NCBI GenBank assembly: GCA_964020155.1
Contig: OZ026554.1
Coordinates: 2,908,827-2,972,826 of the forward strand
DNA from: Chondrilla cf. caribensis
Taxonomy: Eukaryota > Porifera > Demospongiae > Chondrillida > Chondrillidae
DNA: 64,000 bases
Direction: 5' to 3'
The position numbers were made by a program, and so were the translations under genes. The stretch's first letter is position 1, and the number at the start of each line of letters is the position of its first letter. The notes under the pieces are model-generated. The model was not told the DNA's origin, searched no databases, and was given only the letters and a program-made list of their open reading frames with translations. Of the stretch, positions 31,297 to 45,400 are shown one piece after another.

Positions 31297-31432
31297 GCGC
31301 AATTCCTGGTGTCAACGTGGAACAGGCGTTTATTACGGGCGCTTTAAACGTAGAGGTCGTTTATATAAACGCATACCCTACGGATACGGAGTAGCAAACT
31401 CGCGTGCGAGCGACCGGCTTCTGGAGCTCGAG

Positions 31433-31440
31433 TATAAAAG
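31433..31440 (+). promoter_or_regulatory. TATA-box-like sequence inside the TTAA insertion
   Basis: TATAAAAG preceded by GAGCTCGAG and followed by a G run has the look of a strong core promoter. Downstream is a short frame (EREFQKVEKKLSEEGFF) and a hairpin, but no recognised gene, so promoter use is unproven. Confidence 0.35.
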
Positions 31441-31465
31441 GGGGGGTGGTCACACTATCTAAAAG

Positions 31466-31750
31466 TTAATTGAGCGCGAGTTTCAAAAAGTCGAGAAGAA
31501 GCTCTCCGAGGAGGGCTTCTTTTTGGCCTTTTTCATACGTGATAATTGATCGAAACAATGGAACAAAGCACAATAGAAACATATGACACACATATATCAG
31601 TTTTATTGTATTTTCTTTGACGATTTCAACGATGGCGAGTGGTGGTATTTCTGGTGGTGTACCTCCTTCTAGCGCTGAATGAACAGCTTCCATGTCCGCA
31701 TCGTTATCCATCCTTACGGTGAAACGGGGTTTCTTAGCAGGTCCAGCCAT
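31466..31750 (-). CDS. Small ORF of unknown function in the TTAA insertion
   Basis: A 94-codon frame begins MAGPAKKPRFTVRMDNDAD. Its first 50 or so residues have a charged, protein-like composition; the rest is hydrophobic and may be intron or non-coding. I do not recognise it. It lies wholly inside the inferred mobile insertion and overlaps, in antisense, the DNA downstream of the TATA-like sequence. It could be an element-encoded accessory protein or chance. Confidence 0.25.
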   Translation of the reverse strand: MAGPAKKPRFTVRMDNDADMEAVHSALEGGTPPEIPPLAIVEIVKENTIKLIYVCHMFLLCFVPLFRSIITYEKGQKEALLGELLLDFLKLALN

Positions 31751-32209
31751 TGTAATCAAAAAATCTTTAATTCTTAAGTTTCTCTGAAACAATCTAGGTT
31801 AAAAGTGACACCTTAGCGCCGAACTGCTTCATATAAGTCGTTCCTGGTGTCAATAAAGCTTCGCACTTGTAGAAAAGTGCTAATTTAGAAGAAATGCACA
31901 GCCTCTTCGGCGAAACTCGCACAGCATGCGTACGTATCTCGAAACAATCAACACTATATGTGATTATGTAGCCATTTTGTATATATTTAGTCGTGTTTAT
32001 TTGTATTGTGGTACATGTATTGATTATATGATGTATATAGAGCTTCGTACGGCGTACAACACGAAACAATTTGTACTAATCTTCTATAATTCGAATGCAT
32101 AAGGCAGCCATTTTGTTCCGTAAACTCCGTAAACGTGTGGCCACCCCCCTTTTTATACGCAACCTCTACGTTTAAAGGTGTCGGAGTCAACTTGGGACGG
32201 AACAGCTAT

Positions 32210-33060
32210 CATTTAGATCATACGAGCGACTATTTATGCGCTACAGGTCTTTGTTTGAGTCCCTCCGCGCAACATTATATAACGGATAACAGGCTCATTT
32301 CCGGTTTTGGAAGATGTCATACCATACTGACCAATGGAAAATCATGACGTCATTCAAGGCGAATCCGCATTCAAGATGGAACCGCATAACTCTGTATAAT
32401 TTGAAATGGCGACTTTGAACGTTTGACGAAAATGCTTCGTTCTCGAAAAGTACGGATCGTATCGACACGACGCTTTCAGAACTTATTCTTTATCATTATA
32501 AGAGAAATTTTGTCGAATAAAACGAAAACAGAAATTTTTGTGTTATTTGGCTGTTTTGATTCATTCTGAACATTTTGATAACAATGGCTAAGAGCCCTTT
32601 TCGCTTGCACGCTCACATGTGTTACTTATTAGTTGAAGTACATCAGATGTCCTGTTTGTGGTGGTTACTCCGCGCCTTACAAAGAGCGATAGCACACAAG
32701 AGAACTTGCGGGGAACGCGCCCAACCAGGGTTCGTTCACTCCAACAGGGAACAGGTCTTTCCTGTTGTGTGGTTAGCACCTGGTCGCTGCTGCCGCTTCA
32801 AATACTCCGATAAACGTGGTATCGATCCGCGAATGCAATTCCGAAACTCGAGCCTACGAGACACTGCTGGATTCCTTTCCCAACGAACAACAAAGAACCG
32901 AACTTGAACACACGGCGCGCTGAGCTAACACGTGAAAATGGGTAACTAGTTTACATCGTTTTGTGCCTACCTACCTAGCTCATCTACTCATTAAAGGCCT
33001 AGAAGGCGTTAAAGTTCGCGAATGATGTTGGAGTCGCGAAATTAAAAACGCGAAAGTCTC
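32210..33060. other. Unassigned DNA of higher GC content
   Basis: This is more GC-rich and CpG-containing than its surroundings. Open frames of up to 110 codons on both strands show no recognised motif. CCAAT (about 32331) and TGACGTCA (32345-32352) lie near each other but no gene start follows convincingly. Confidence 0.35.
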
Positions 33061-33068
33061 AAATCCGC

Positions 33069-33105
33069 CGATTCGCGAAAATTACATCCCGCGAAAATTT
33101 CAGCC
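33069..33105. repeat. Terminal fragment of the 23157-type MITE
   Basis: GCGAAAATTACATCCCGCGA and AAATTTCAG correspond closely to the right end of the element at 23157-23690. Confidence 0.5.
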
Positions 33106-33435
33106 ATTAGGGTATGTAAGCCCTGTGTATTATTATGTACATCAGAGCCTGCTGAGCTGCTGGAGCCACTTTGGTTCAGCATGGATCATTTTCCTTCTCT
33201 GTAGAATCATTTTACATATACTGATCACGGTTGCCAATCCGATCACCGCAAATTTGATTCCTCTGGCAATCCACATATGGTGGCTCATTCGATCCACTAC
33301 AAGCTATCATGTTCTCTTTACGGACATACGTATATATACGACAGTTTCATTTGGAGTATGAGGACAAGGAGGCATTTGTCTTCTTTTGGAAAGTTTTGAA
33401 GGTTTCACCCCACTCATTGATATAACATTATCGAA

Positions 33436-33925
33436 TTCAGTGTGTACCCAGCCCCACATCTGTCCGCCATTTTATTTGGGTGCAAAATTGGGCTGGGGAC
33501 TATCTGCAAAACCCTTGGCTTTTGATTGTGCAATATCACATGTATTCTGCATGACTAACCTGGCTGACCCGAAATGGTTTGTCCGAAGCTGAAATGTTGG
33601 CACAGAGCAATAATTGCTTTTTCTGCCCTGATACAACCCAAAAGGGACAGCGCTACACTGTCAATTCCCTCCTCCTCAGCATCAACATTTCTTCATTAAT
33701 AATGCTGCTACACCCAAATAAAATAGTGGGTTGATGTGGGGCTGGGTAAGAGACTAGGATCAAGTGTGACATTATGTGACTATTGTGCAAGAAATATGGT
33801 TTCTACAATCTGATCAGCCCCTACCAAATCCAGGAAAATTGCCAAGGATTTTGCAAATAGTCCCCAGACCGACTTTTCCACCCAAGTAAAATGGCTGGTA
33901 GATGTGGAGCTGAGTACGATACTAT
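33436..33925. mobile_element. Inverted-repeat element with 85-bp arms
   Basis: The left arm, about 33436-33520, contains CAGCCCCACATCTG, CCATTTTATTTGGGTG, GGGGACTATCTGCAAAA and CCTTGGC. The right arm (33838-33925) has the same blocks inverted. A third partial inverted copy lies at about 33712-33750. There is no coding capacity. It is probably a MITE or foldback transposon. Confidence 0.65.
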
Positions 33926-33999
33926 TGTGAACTATACAATCATCCCATACTCTGGACATGATGAAATATTTTGAGCTGTAAGAGTGAAAGGACACCTTG

Positions 34000-34680
34000 A
34001 GGTGACTATATGGATGGTTTTGTATGGTAAAAGTTGGGAATTTCCCTATTTCCTCATGCTACTTATCTGTTCTGTGAGTGTTTTGACATGTGGATATCAT
34101 GAAACCTTATTGCTTATTCATTTGTTTGTATTATTGCATTAATTATTCGGCTTCTTTCACCTGTAACATTTGTCGATGTTGTCTGAATTTCTATGGTCTT
34201 TCCCACTCAGTGCAAGCTATGCAGTGCATATGTATTTTGTTTTCTCTTCCAACTTGCATCCAGTGCTTTCACTGGTTGCTGTTGCCTGTCGGAATGAAAG
34301 TGTTCTGTCCACTTGTTATATCACTGTCTCATGTGGGGACCTGGTGCATGCACCTGACCAATAACAACTCATCTCACTGTCAGGTTTCATGTCTCTGATT
34401 TCAATTAGCATTAACCCACTTACGCAGATCTTGCTGTTTGTACAAGATGATGTAATTTTCCAACAAATAACTACCCCCATTATAAATTATGTATATTACA
34501 TCAGTCACTGTTATGTGCGTGTACTAATTCTACTCACGAGTTTTACTTTCTATGATTGGGAGATATATTGTAATCCTATCATCTCTTTGTTGTTATACTG
34601 TCTCATGATCAGTAATGCTTGACATGTATGTATACACTGGTCTACACACATGTCATACTAGTCGCACATCCTTGCATGTA
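34000..34680. other. Intergenic DNA, no gene seen
   Basis: Open frames of 64-102 codons are present but lack recognisable domains or consistent splice structure. Confidence 0.5.
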
Positions 34681-34690
34681 TGTATGGGCC

Positions 34691-34701
34691 ACACACACAC
34701 A

Positions 34702-34768
<67 letters not shown>

Positions 34769-34789
34769 ACACACACACACACACACACA

Positions 34790-34854
<65 letters not shown>

Positions 34855-34888
34855 TACATGCCCGCACACACACACACGCACACACACA
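34691..34888. repeat. (CA)n microsatellite
   Basis: Nearly pure (CA)n with three CAGACACA interruptions; potential Z-DNA-forming alternating purine-pyrimidine tract. Long His-Thr or Cys-Val open frames across it are artefacts. Confidence 0.95.
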
Positions 34889-34889
34889 C

Positions 34890-35470
34890 ATGCACACAGT
34901 GCACGAATGTATAATACACTTGTACTGTACATTCATATGACATATGTATGACATTGTATGTATGCATAACAATTGCCACAATTCTATTATCAAGCAGCTG
35001 TTACTATGCATGTACAGATTCCACCTATATTAATCCATGCATTTAGAGCAATTCATATAGTGCTGATCGTGCTGTCTAGAAAGAATAGGTTCGAGTTCAC
35101 CGGAATGTGAACGAAGCCCGCTAATAATTGGCAAGATCTACAGCTTCCACTTATGTACTACCCAGTGTACTGTATGTGGTCCATTGCCCAAGTTCTTAGA
35201 TCTGAATTATGTTTGATTTTAGTGGTTGTTGACAGCTGACTGCATGGCTATGCCTACAGTGCAGTTGTGTACCATGCACTTCAGAACTGTATACACAAAT
35301 ACTTCTTATATTAGCTATTCAATTTGGTAAACACGGTGCATGTAATACAATTTGTATACTGATCCTGCCTGTGTGTTTCATTGAAAGAATCTTTATTTGT
35401 GAAATACGTACGTATGTATATTTATATACGTATGCACGTATGTGTCACACCCACATACACACATGCATGC
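34890..35470. other. Intergenic DNA, no gene seen
   Basis: No exon or element is recognised between the two CA tracts. Confidence 0.5.
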
Positions 35471-35471
35471 A

Positions 35472-35475
<4 letters not shown>

Positions 35476-35548
<73 letters not shown>
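35476..35548. repeat. (CA)n microsatellite
   Basis: Pure (AC)n tract of about 70 bp. Confidence 0.95.
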
Positions 35549-35549
<1 letters not shown>

Positions 35550-36350
35550 ACACATACATATGTACATGTGTACACACCTACATATGCAGGTACGTATCAT
35601 GGGTATGTTTGGGTTGTATTTGTGGTTTCAAGTTGTCCCCTAAAAACAGGCCCGGAGGAAGCATTATTCAACTGGTCTGGCCAATTTGTTCAGTATCTAT
35701 ATGATATACATACCGTACGTAGATGATTGCGATTGATATATATTGCTGGTACTTCTACATACAATGCAGCTCTATTCTTCGTCGTACTCAATTAAACTAG
35801 CCGAATCAAACTCAATGATAATCTTCATTCCCCTCTGCTAAAACACCCTCAATAATGTGTATCCAAATTGGGTGTAACATGCAGTTGTATCTTTGGGTAC
35901 ATACAGAAATTCAATTCATCACAATAATGTTGTCAAATGTGTACTTGTGTGTGACTGTGAATATAGTACAGTACCTGCATTTGTGTGAAAATCAATTTCC
36001 AATCTCCAACATTTGTGGTGGATGGGTGTACATATGGTGTGTATAAAGGTATGTACATTTGCAGTACGTACATACTGATCTGATGTATGTACGGTATGTT
36101 TACACTGTGGACCCACCTACATACATATGCAGATACGTAGAAAGAGTCAATCTGTATCCAGGTGGTCTTCAGTTATACTTAAAATCCTTCCATGTAATGA
36201 TACGTATATGAATGTAGTATATTTGAAGTTCAGATAGTGAACCCTTAGGGCAGCTCCATGGTCTTCACTGGAGCTTAGAGGTAGATGTTAGCATATACAG
36301 TATGTCATACAAACGTACATATGTATGTTTATTTGTGGTACAGATCTTCC
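35550..36350. other. Intergenic DNA, no gene seen
   Basis: No exon, RNA gene or recognised mobile element in this stretch. Confidence 0.5.
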
Positions 36351-36363
36351 CGTACACACATAT

Positions 36364-36494
36364 GACACACACATGTACACGTACACACACACACACACAC
36401 ACGACACCACACACGTACACACACACACACGTACACAAGTACTCGCACACATGACACCACACACGTACACACACACACACACACATACACACAT

Positions 36495-36589
<95 letters not shown>

Positions 36590-36654
36590 CACCACACATG
36601 TACACACACATACACAAGTACTCACACACATGACACCACACATGTACACACACG

Positions 36655-36715
<61 letters not shown>

Positions 36716-36750
36716 ACACAAGTACTCACACCCACCCACGACATCACACA
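36364..36750. repeat. Compound (CA)n array with a recurring spacer
   Basis: Three CA blocks are separated by a recurring unit built from GTACACAAGTACTC, CACATGACACCACA and TGTACAC-like words, near 36432, 36606 and 36714. Block duplication of a spacer plus CA tract is therefore likely. Confidence 0.85.
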
Positions 36751-37145
36751 GTTGGAGCTTGAATTAGGTGACCATACCCATAAAGCATTTATCTCGGTAT
36801 CATTCTGTTGGAGAGTGATCCTCACACTTTTGTCAGTTAACCCCTCTGCAGCCCGAGGGGTACTTATTATCTGAAGTACATGTAATCCTAATTTGATGGG
36901 TGAATATAAAGAGTTGGTTGTATTGAAAAGACATTAACTAGGTTGAAGTACCCCACATAAAATTGCACATGTTCACAATATGTATGGGTGCATGTAGGTA
37001 TATACATTTGAACATGTTTTATGAGCAACTAGTATACTATATGGTAAATGTTACAAATTTAAATGTATATTATGGACACTTGCAATTGCTGATATTGTAC
37101 AATATCATAATAACATATCAAAGCGGCAGCAATCAAAGATACAGG

Positions 37146-37390
37146 CCACACAAATGAATGTATTGAGGAGGATTGAAGGAGTGAGTAGATTAGATAGGTT
37201 AGGAATGAAGATGTTAGGGAGAAGCTATGACAGGAAGGTGTTCTGGATATGGTGAAGAGCAGACAGGAGAAGTGGAAGATTAGAATGGAGGAGATGAGCC
37301 TGGAGAGAATAACCAAGAAGATTTTGTAGGAGAGATGGAGGGAAAAGACCAAAAGGAAGACCTAGATTGAAGTGGACTAACCGTTTTAAA
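37146..37390 (+). mobile_element. Non-LTR retrotransposon relic, C-terminal end
   Basis: With frame changes and stops, the plus strand reads RIEGVSRLDR, NEDVREKL, QEGVLDMVKSRQEKW, EEMSLERITKKIL and KRKT. This is the pattern of the C-terminal tail found after reverse transcriptase in many LINEs (R..D..RN..IR, V...I..R...W, R..K). It ends just before the second LINE relic. Confidence 0.6.
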
Positions 37391-37402
37391 TAATCGTATA
37401 GA

Positions 37403-39132
37403 TAGGCATTGTACGTATTATCCTTACTTATCCGAACAGAAATGATCAAACAGAGGGATGGTATGTTGGTGGCATTTATTGATTTTTCAAAGGCGCATGA
37501 CAAAGTGGATCGGGAGAAGTTGTGGTCTCGTCTCCAGAGTGTGGGGGTGGAGGGAAGGTTTTTAAGGTTTCTACAGGCTTTGTATGAAGGGAGTGTGTGT
37601 AAGGTGAAGGTAGATGGGTAGATTAGTGATGATTTTAAGGTCAATGCTGGGTTGCGGCAAGGATGTGTGCTGTTGCCTTTACTGTTTTCGTTATATATCA
37701 ACGGAGTGGTGAAGAAGCTGAAGGAGGAGAAGTGTGGGGTAGTGTGTAGTACTAGTGATGAGGTTGTCCCTGGTCTGTTGTTTACTGATGACACATGCTT
37801 ACTAGCTTCAGATGAATTAGAGTTGAGAAAGAGTTTGGATGTGTTGATAGAGTGGTGTAAGGAGTGGGGAGTACTAATCAATGCGGCCAAGTCAGGAGTT
37901 ATGCATGTCCGAAATAAGAAGGTAAAAAGGTGTGATGTGTTATATGACATAGATGGCAAGACAATCCCTATGGTTACTTCCTACAAATACTTGGGCTGTG
38001 TCATTGATGAGCACCTAGATCTGAAGGAAATGATAGAGGATAGGGCAGAGGCAGGGAGAAGAGCACTGGGGGCTTGTTTTTCTAGGTGCCGGGAGGGGAT
38101 TGGAGATATGACAGTTGGGATAGCTCGGAAGTTGATGGGGTCGCTGGTGGAGTCTACCTTGAAGTATGGAGCGGAAATATGGGGTGCAGCAGACACTTAG
38201 AAGCTATTGAGAAGGTCCAGCTACATGCCCTCTGTATGTTTTTTGGAGTTGGCACACTTCACCCCAAGACTTCCTTATGGTTTGAGATGCAGATGTTGCC
38301 ATTGGTGTGGGAGGCAAAGATGCAGTGCGTCCGATTCTGGCTGAAGGTGTTGAGCGCTAAGGAGTATGAGGGGAGGTTGTTGAAGAAGATAGTTAGTCAG
38401 GCTGTGGAGTGTGGCAAGGGGGGTTGGTTGAAGAACATGGCTAGGTGTACTGATGACTTTGGGTGGAGTGGTATGGAAGTGGATGCTGTGAGGAGCCTAT
38501 CAGACTTAGAGATTCGGAGATGTTAGTGAGTTCTGCATGGAGGAATGTTGCATCAGTGATGAATAAAGACATGGAAGAGAAACCCAAACTGAGGATACTC
38601 AAGGAGATTGCTGACCTGAAGCTGGAATCGAGATGTGCACTAGTGAAAAAGAAAAGAGAGAGGTTGATGTTGATGAAGTTGAGAGGAGGAACAGCAGCAT
38701 TCCAGGTTGAGGTTGGGAGATGGAGAGGGGTGAAAAGAAATGAGAGAATATGCAAAGAGTATCAGAGTGGGGAGGTAGATGTATGCCACTGGCTGCTACG
38801 ATGTCCTGCCTGGGACCATATCAGACAGCTGCTGTTTACAGCACAAGCATTGAGAGACTTACCCGAAGGGGCAACTCTGGAGCAACAGGCAGCGGTTATT
38901 CTATCTATTGCATGTTCAAATAACAGTATTAGATGATGTATTAGCTCTATGTGGTATGCCCGTTTTAAGTTGTAATGTTCATAACCTATTTCTTATTAAT
39001 ATATTTATTGTTTCTTATGTATGATAATCCAGTTATCATTGTATCTTGTGGAGTGCTACATTGCACCCCTCCGTGTCCTAGCACCTTATGGTGTGGTGCA
39101 CTTTAATAATATTGATTGATTGATTGATTGAT
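37403..39132 (+). mobile_element. Non-LTR retrotransposon relic, reverse transcriptase to 3' tail
   Basis: Frames from 37439 to 38936 carry RT motifs FIDFSKAHDKVD (motif A), GLRQGC (motif B) and LLFTDDTCLLAS (motif C; the usual FADD/YADD is FTDD here). These are followed by GYKYLG-like SYKYLGCVID and a long C-terminal region ending near VCHWLLRCPAWDHIRQLL, a Cys/His-containing tail. Stop codons at 37619 and near 38198 and a frameshift near 38200 break the ORF. An (ATTG)n tail at 39111-39132 marks the 3' end. The endonuclease half is absent here, but similar sequence exists at 25960-26760. Confidence 0.9.
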
Positions 39133-39960
39133 ATAACCTGCTTTGTGCTTTTTAAGAGATGACCTCCAGTATTGGAGAAACATCCATTAAGTAATGATGA
39201 TGACAATAGCATATCACCCTTCACTGCATAGTGTGAACTGTAGTGAGAACACCACGCCTGTAGTACAGTACAATATAACTATGAGCTGCACTGTTACGTA
39301 TATATAGTGAACTGCATTATTATATATACGTACCCCCCTATATCACAAACTCATGAAATGAAAGATCTGTGTTATAGTGAAACTACGTACTACACTCAAC
39401 ATTTCAGTGGAGACAAAACTGTCCAAAGAGAGAGAGGGAGAGAGTGTCTCATAGATTGAATATGAAATGCCTGCTTGTCCTCAGCATTGAAGTGTGTAGG
39501 TGTGTCCTCAGATGCCTTGCAATTGTGATAACGTAATTGCCAAGTGGGGGTGTTGAACTAATGCATATAATAATACATATACTAATACATATTCGTGGTG
39601 TTATAATACTCCTTGAAATGTTTGTCTGGACACACTGCCCAGTGAATATCACCCATATTCATGGCATGAGGCATACTAGTCACGCACGGTTGTAGTTGAA
39701 GATGGTGAGGTTATGTATACCACACGTGCACATGTACACACACATATGCAGGAAATATGTACAGTACAGACCACATTAGCTAGACCAGACCCTGTAATGC
39801 AGGCATCCATTATGCACTTCTTTGATACTTGATGTCAAACTCAGACTATAACACTATGCTTTAGGTGGACAATCACCTAATCCACAGCCAATTATATTAC
39901 AATTTTCTATAAAGAAAAGATTATGCACCTGATTATGGCCAAATTGGAAGCGTAGGCATG
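39133..39960. other. Intergenic DNA, no gene seen
   Basis: AT-rich, with a short GA-rich run near 39430. No exon recognised. Confidence 0.5.
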
Positions 39961-39963
39961 ATC

Positions 39964-40034
39964 AATGACATAATCGAGAGTATATCGATTATGTCATTGT
40001 AACTTTGCAAACGATATATCGTTTGCAAAGTTAC
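39964..40034. repeat. Two abutting perfect palindromes
   Basis: 39964-39998 is AATGACATAATCGA, a 7-nt spacer and its exact inverse (14-bp stem). Directly against it, 39999-40034 is a spacer-free 36-bp perfect palindrome with half-site GTAACTTTGCAAACGATA. They lie 10 bp upstream of the first ATG of the kinase pseudogene. Confidence 0.95.
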
Positions 40035-40044
40035 GAATGGGCCA

Positions 40045-42413
<2,369 letters not shown>

Positions 42414-42414
42414 T

Positions 42415-45400
42415 ATCATATTGTATTGTTTGTGGACGTTGATCCCACAATCTACAACATGACAGAAGACAACATTGTGTTGAAAGTGACTGCATCTATT
42501 TTGAATGACTGTAAACTCGCATTCACCCAGCCACACATACAGGACCAAGGAATACAGTGGTCATAGTAAACATCTACGTAGCCATCTATCTGTGCTCACT
42601 CCTTATCATGTACAGAGTTTTTTTATGCAGCTCTGCTACACTACAAACATCACCAATGGACTACAGTAGCCGGTGCTATCAGCGCTTATAGTGCACGTGT
42701 GCATAGTGTGCATGACATACTTGACTACATGCAGTGGCCACATGGGGACACACTTTTACAACATACATACGTAGGTTCTGTGGCTACTGCCTTTTATGAT
42801 ACTGCATGTGCGTACCTTGACAACGTAGACCTTGTGACTTTATGCCCCACATGAAGTGGTTGCATATGTCGCACCAGGTGGGAGGGCCAAACGTCTTGAC
42901 CTGTTCAAAGATGGTTAAACACAACATAACAGTATATACTACAGTGTACACATACGTACATCAGCACATGCATGTATGTATATCCATATGTACTTCACAT
43001 ATGTACACTGTATGTGTAAACGTGGTGATGAGTGAATGCGAGTTCCTGCAAGAAGTGTTACAAGTCATTCGAACCACTTTAAGTGTAGTGTGGGAATCAA
43101 CTCAGAAGAGAAATTCAAGATGCCAATAACAGACACTTGATGGGAATCTTATAAAAGTGAAGTTCATCTCTCTTAAAACAAGACTTACATATGTCATAAC
43201 ACGAGCATTACACATACATATTTACATAAATGTATATGTTCGAAGCACAGAGTACTCAATTTTGACAATCACCTTGAACTGGTGTTCTTTTTCATACGTG
43301 AAATCCACTGCACTTGAGTTTCATTTAGAGACGACATCCTACAGGGATATTGACGAACAGATACGTACACATGTATGTATATAATTATTCATGTGCGTGT
43401 GTGTGTGCGTGTGTGTGTGCGTGTGTGTGTGTGTGCTTGCGTGTGCATGCGTGTGTGTGTGCATGTGCGCGCGTGTGTGTGTGCGCGTGTGTGTGTGTGT
43501 GTGTGTGCATGTGCTTGTATGTGTGCACTTAATTGTTAGTTGTATAACACACACACACCTTTTGCAAACCCTCTACAATTGGAGACAGTATGGAAGGTTC
43601 ACTCATCACCACATCTGGTCTAGTCTCTTGCAAACTCTCAAGATCCTGTGGGAACGATGAAATTGTATACATACTAAGATAACATAAAACTGACATATGT
43701 GCATTCAAAGATCAAAGATAAGATGTCATGTAAACCCCTACAATTATAACTTAAGTAACAGATATTGTATTTCACAAAGGAAGTAACAAGGTGATTGAGT
43801 ATAATCTAACCATTCTGTTGGTCAAGCTACAGACTGCATTGGTTTCTCTGGCCACCTGCAAGGACAAACACACAATTCAACTCACCAATAGGCATATGCA
43901 CGTATATATCCACTACAAGAAGTATACTAAGCTACATACACATACAGGCATGTACGTACGTACATACGTACGTATTACATTTGTACATACAATTATCTAA
44001 GCACATAGATGAATACTTTCACACTACATCCTATATGTAGTTCATGCTTAAGGTACTCTACATGTGTGTATGGATACTGCATGTACTTTAACATACACAG
44101 GTAAGTGGGGGGTGGTTACAGCAATGGGTCGTAGCTTAGTGATACTGGTACTAGGTGTGGATAATGTAGTATGTATGTGCAGTACATAATATGTAGTCAA
44201 ACGTTCTTCGTACAGGAATTATGCACCTCCAAAGGGTACACCTAATTCCAGGTACCAATACAGGCTGACATAGTGTACTAATCAGGTGTATGCACTAATC
44301 AGGGTACAAACGTACTAACCAGGTTGCATTGTAACTTCAAATAAGTGCAACACATTTCCAGTATTGTAGAAGTGGAATAACAGACTGACATATACAGTAT
44401 GCCTCATACATGTGCACTGTAAGTAACCCTATTAATTTCTGCATTACACCATAGTTATGGTGATAGTAACAAAGGATATTCAGTATTGAAGGATTCTGTC
44501 AGCTGAGTATGGTATGTATATAGTACACAGGGTATGTACTGTATTACAGTACACAGAGTATGTAGCATGTAGCACACAGGGTATGTAGTGTGTAGTAAAC
44601 AGAGTACAGTATGTAGTGTGTAGTACACAGAGAACGTAGTGTGTAGTAGATGGATGTTCTTACCTCGAACCTCAAATCACTGGCATCACAATACGTAGTG
44701 TCGTCATTTTCACTGTCGAATGATGACTCTGAGGGAAGTCTTCTTCTATTGATTGTCGAGACTTTGGACTTCATTGCACCAGAACGAACCAGACCTGAAT
44801 AACAAGACTACTATTTCAGGCATGCATATCCCGATGACTACAGTACATCTCACAGTATGGAAAATGGAATGAACCGAGGTGCAATCTCACTATGCATACT
44901 ATGTACACACTGCTATATACAGCATGTACTGCCATGATAATCATTCTAACATATGACCCCCAGGAGTTAGCACATTGAGAGTTGACAGACCCAAGTTAAC
45001 TACAACAACTTTGAAGCACATAGGTATGCATGCTCTCTATGTAGTTGGTCTGAAGTAATTGTAATACGTACACTGACTGTATAATTGTAGATACTAAACA
45101 TTGTGACATGGTAGTAGAAAAGGAAATATGTCTATCAAAGATATCTACAGTAGGAGCAATGTATGAGATGCAACATGTGTACATATATACGTATCACATA
45201 GAAGAATATTGATGTGTATGGTGCTTAAGGAAAATGTAACACTGCATGGTTTTGAAACTAACTTACATACACTACATATAGTAGCAGTATGTACAGTAGG
45301 TCCTATTACTTCTAAGCCTTCACCTTTGGTACTGCATATGTTTGCATGTATGAAAATATGTATATGATGTACACATGTACATATACAAATGTGCACGTAC

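Larger units (their letters stand above)
31303..32206 (+). mobile_element. Element carrying an 824-bp TTAA-flanked insertion
   Basis: The outer parts (31303-31343 and 32176-32206) match the uninterrupted relative at 28148-28230. Between them, 31348-32171 is flanked on both sides by TTAA (31344-31347, 32172-32175) and has inverted ends ACGTAGAGGT..ACCTCTACGT. TTAA duplication is the insertion signature of piggyBac-type transposons; the family assignment is inference, since no transposase is visible. The inserted part also has a perfect palindrome CGTTTATATAAACG at 31358-31371. Confidence 0.65.

Noticed and set aside
32345..32352. TGACGTCA (CRE-like) with CCAAT nearby
   Set aside because: Eight-base matches are expected by chance in 64 kb and no gene start follows.
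32575..32907. 110-codon plus-strand ORF
   Set aside because: No recognised motif, overlapping open frame on the other strand, and CpG-rich composition that makes long frames likely.
35080..35110. AGGTTCGAGTTC, a B-box-like word
   Set aside because: No A box at the right distance upstream and no tail, so not called as a tRNA or SINE.
37225..37959. 244-codon minus-strand frame
   Set aside because: It is antisense to the LINE reverse transcriptase, whose plus-strand frame has recognisable motifs.
42423..42569. Plus-strand frame after the NHL sequence ([14 protein letters not shown]...)
   Set aside because: It is antisense to the chimaerin-like C1 exon and its upstream intron and shows no propeller pattern.
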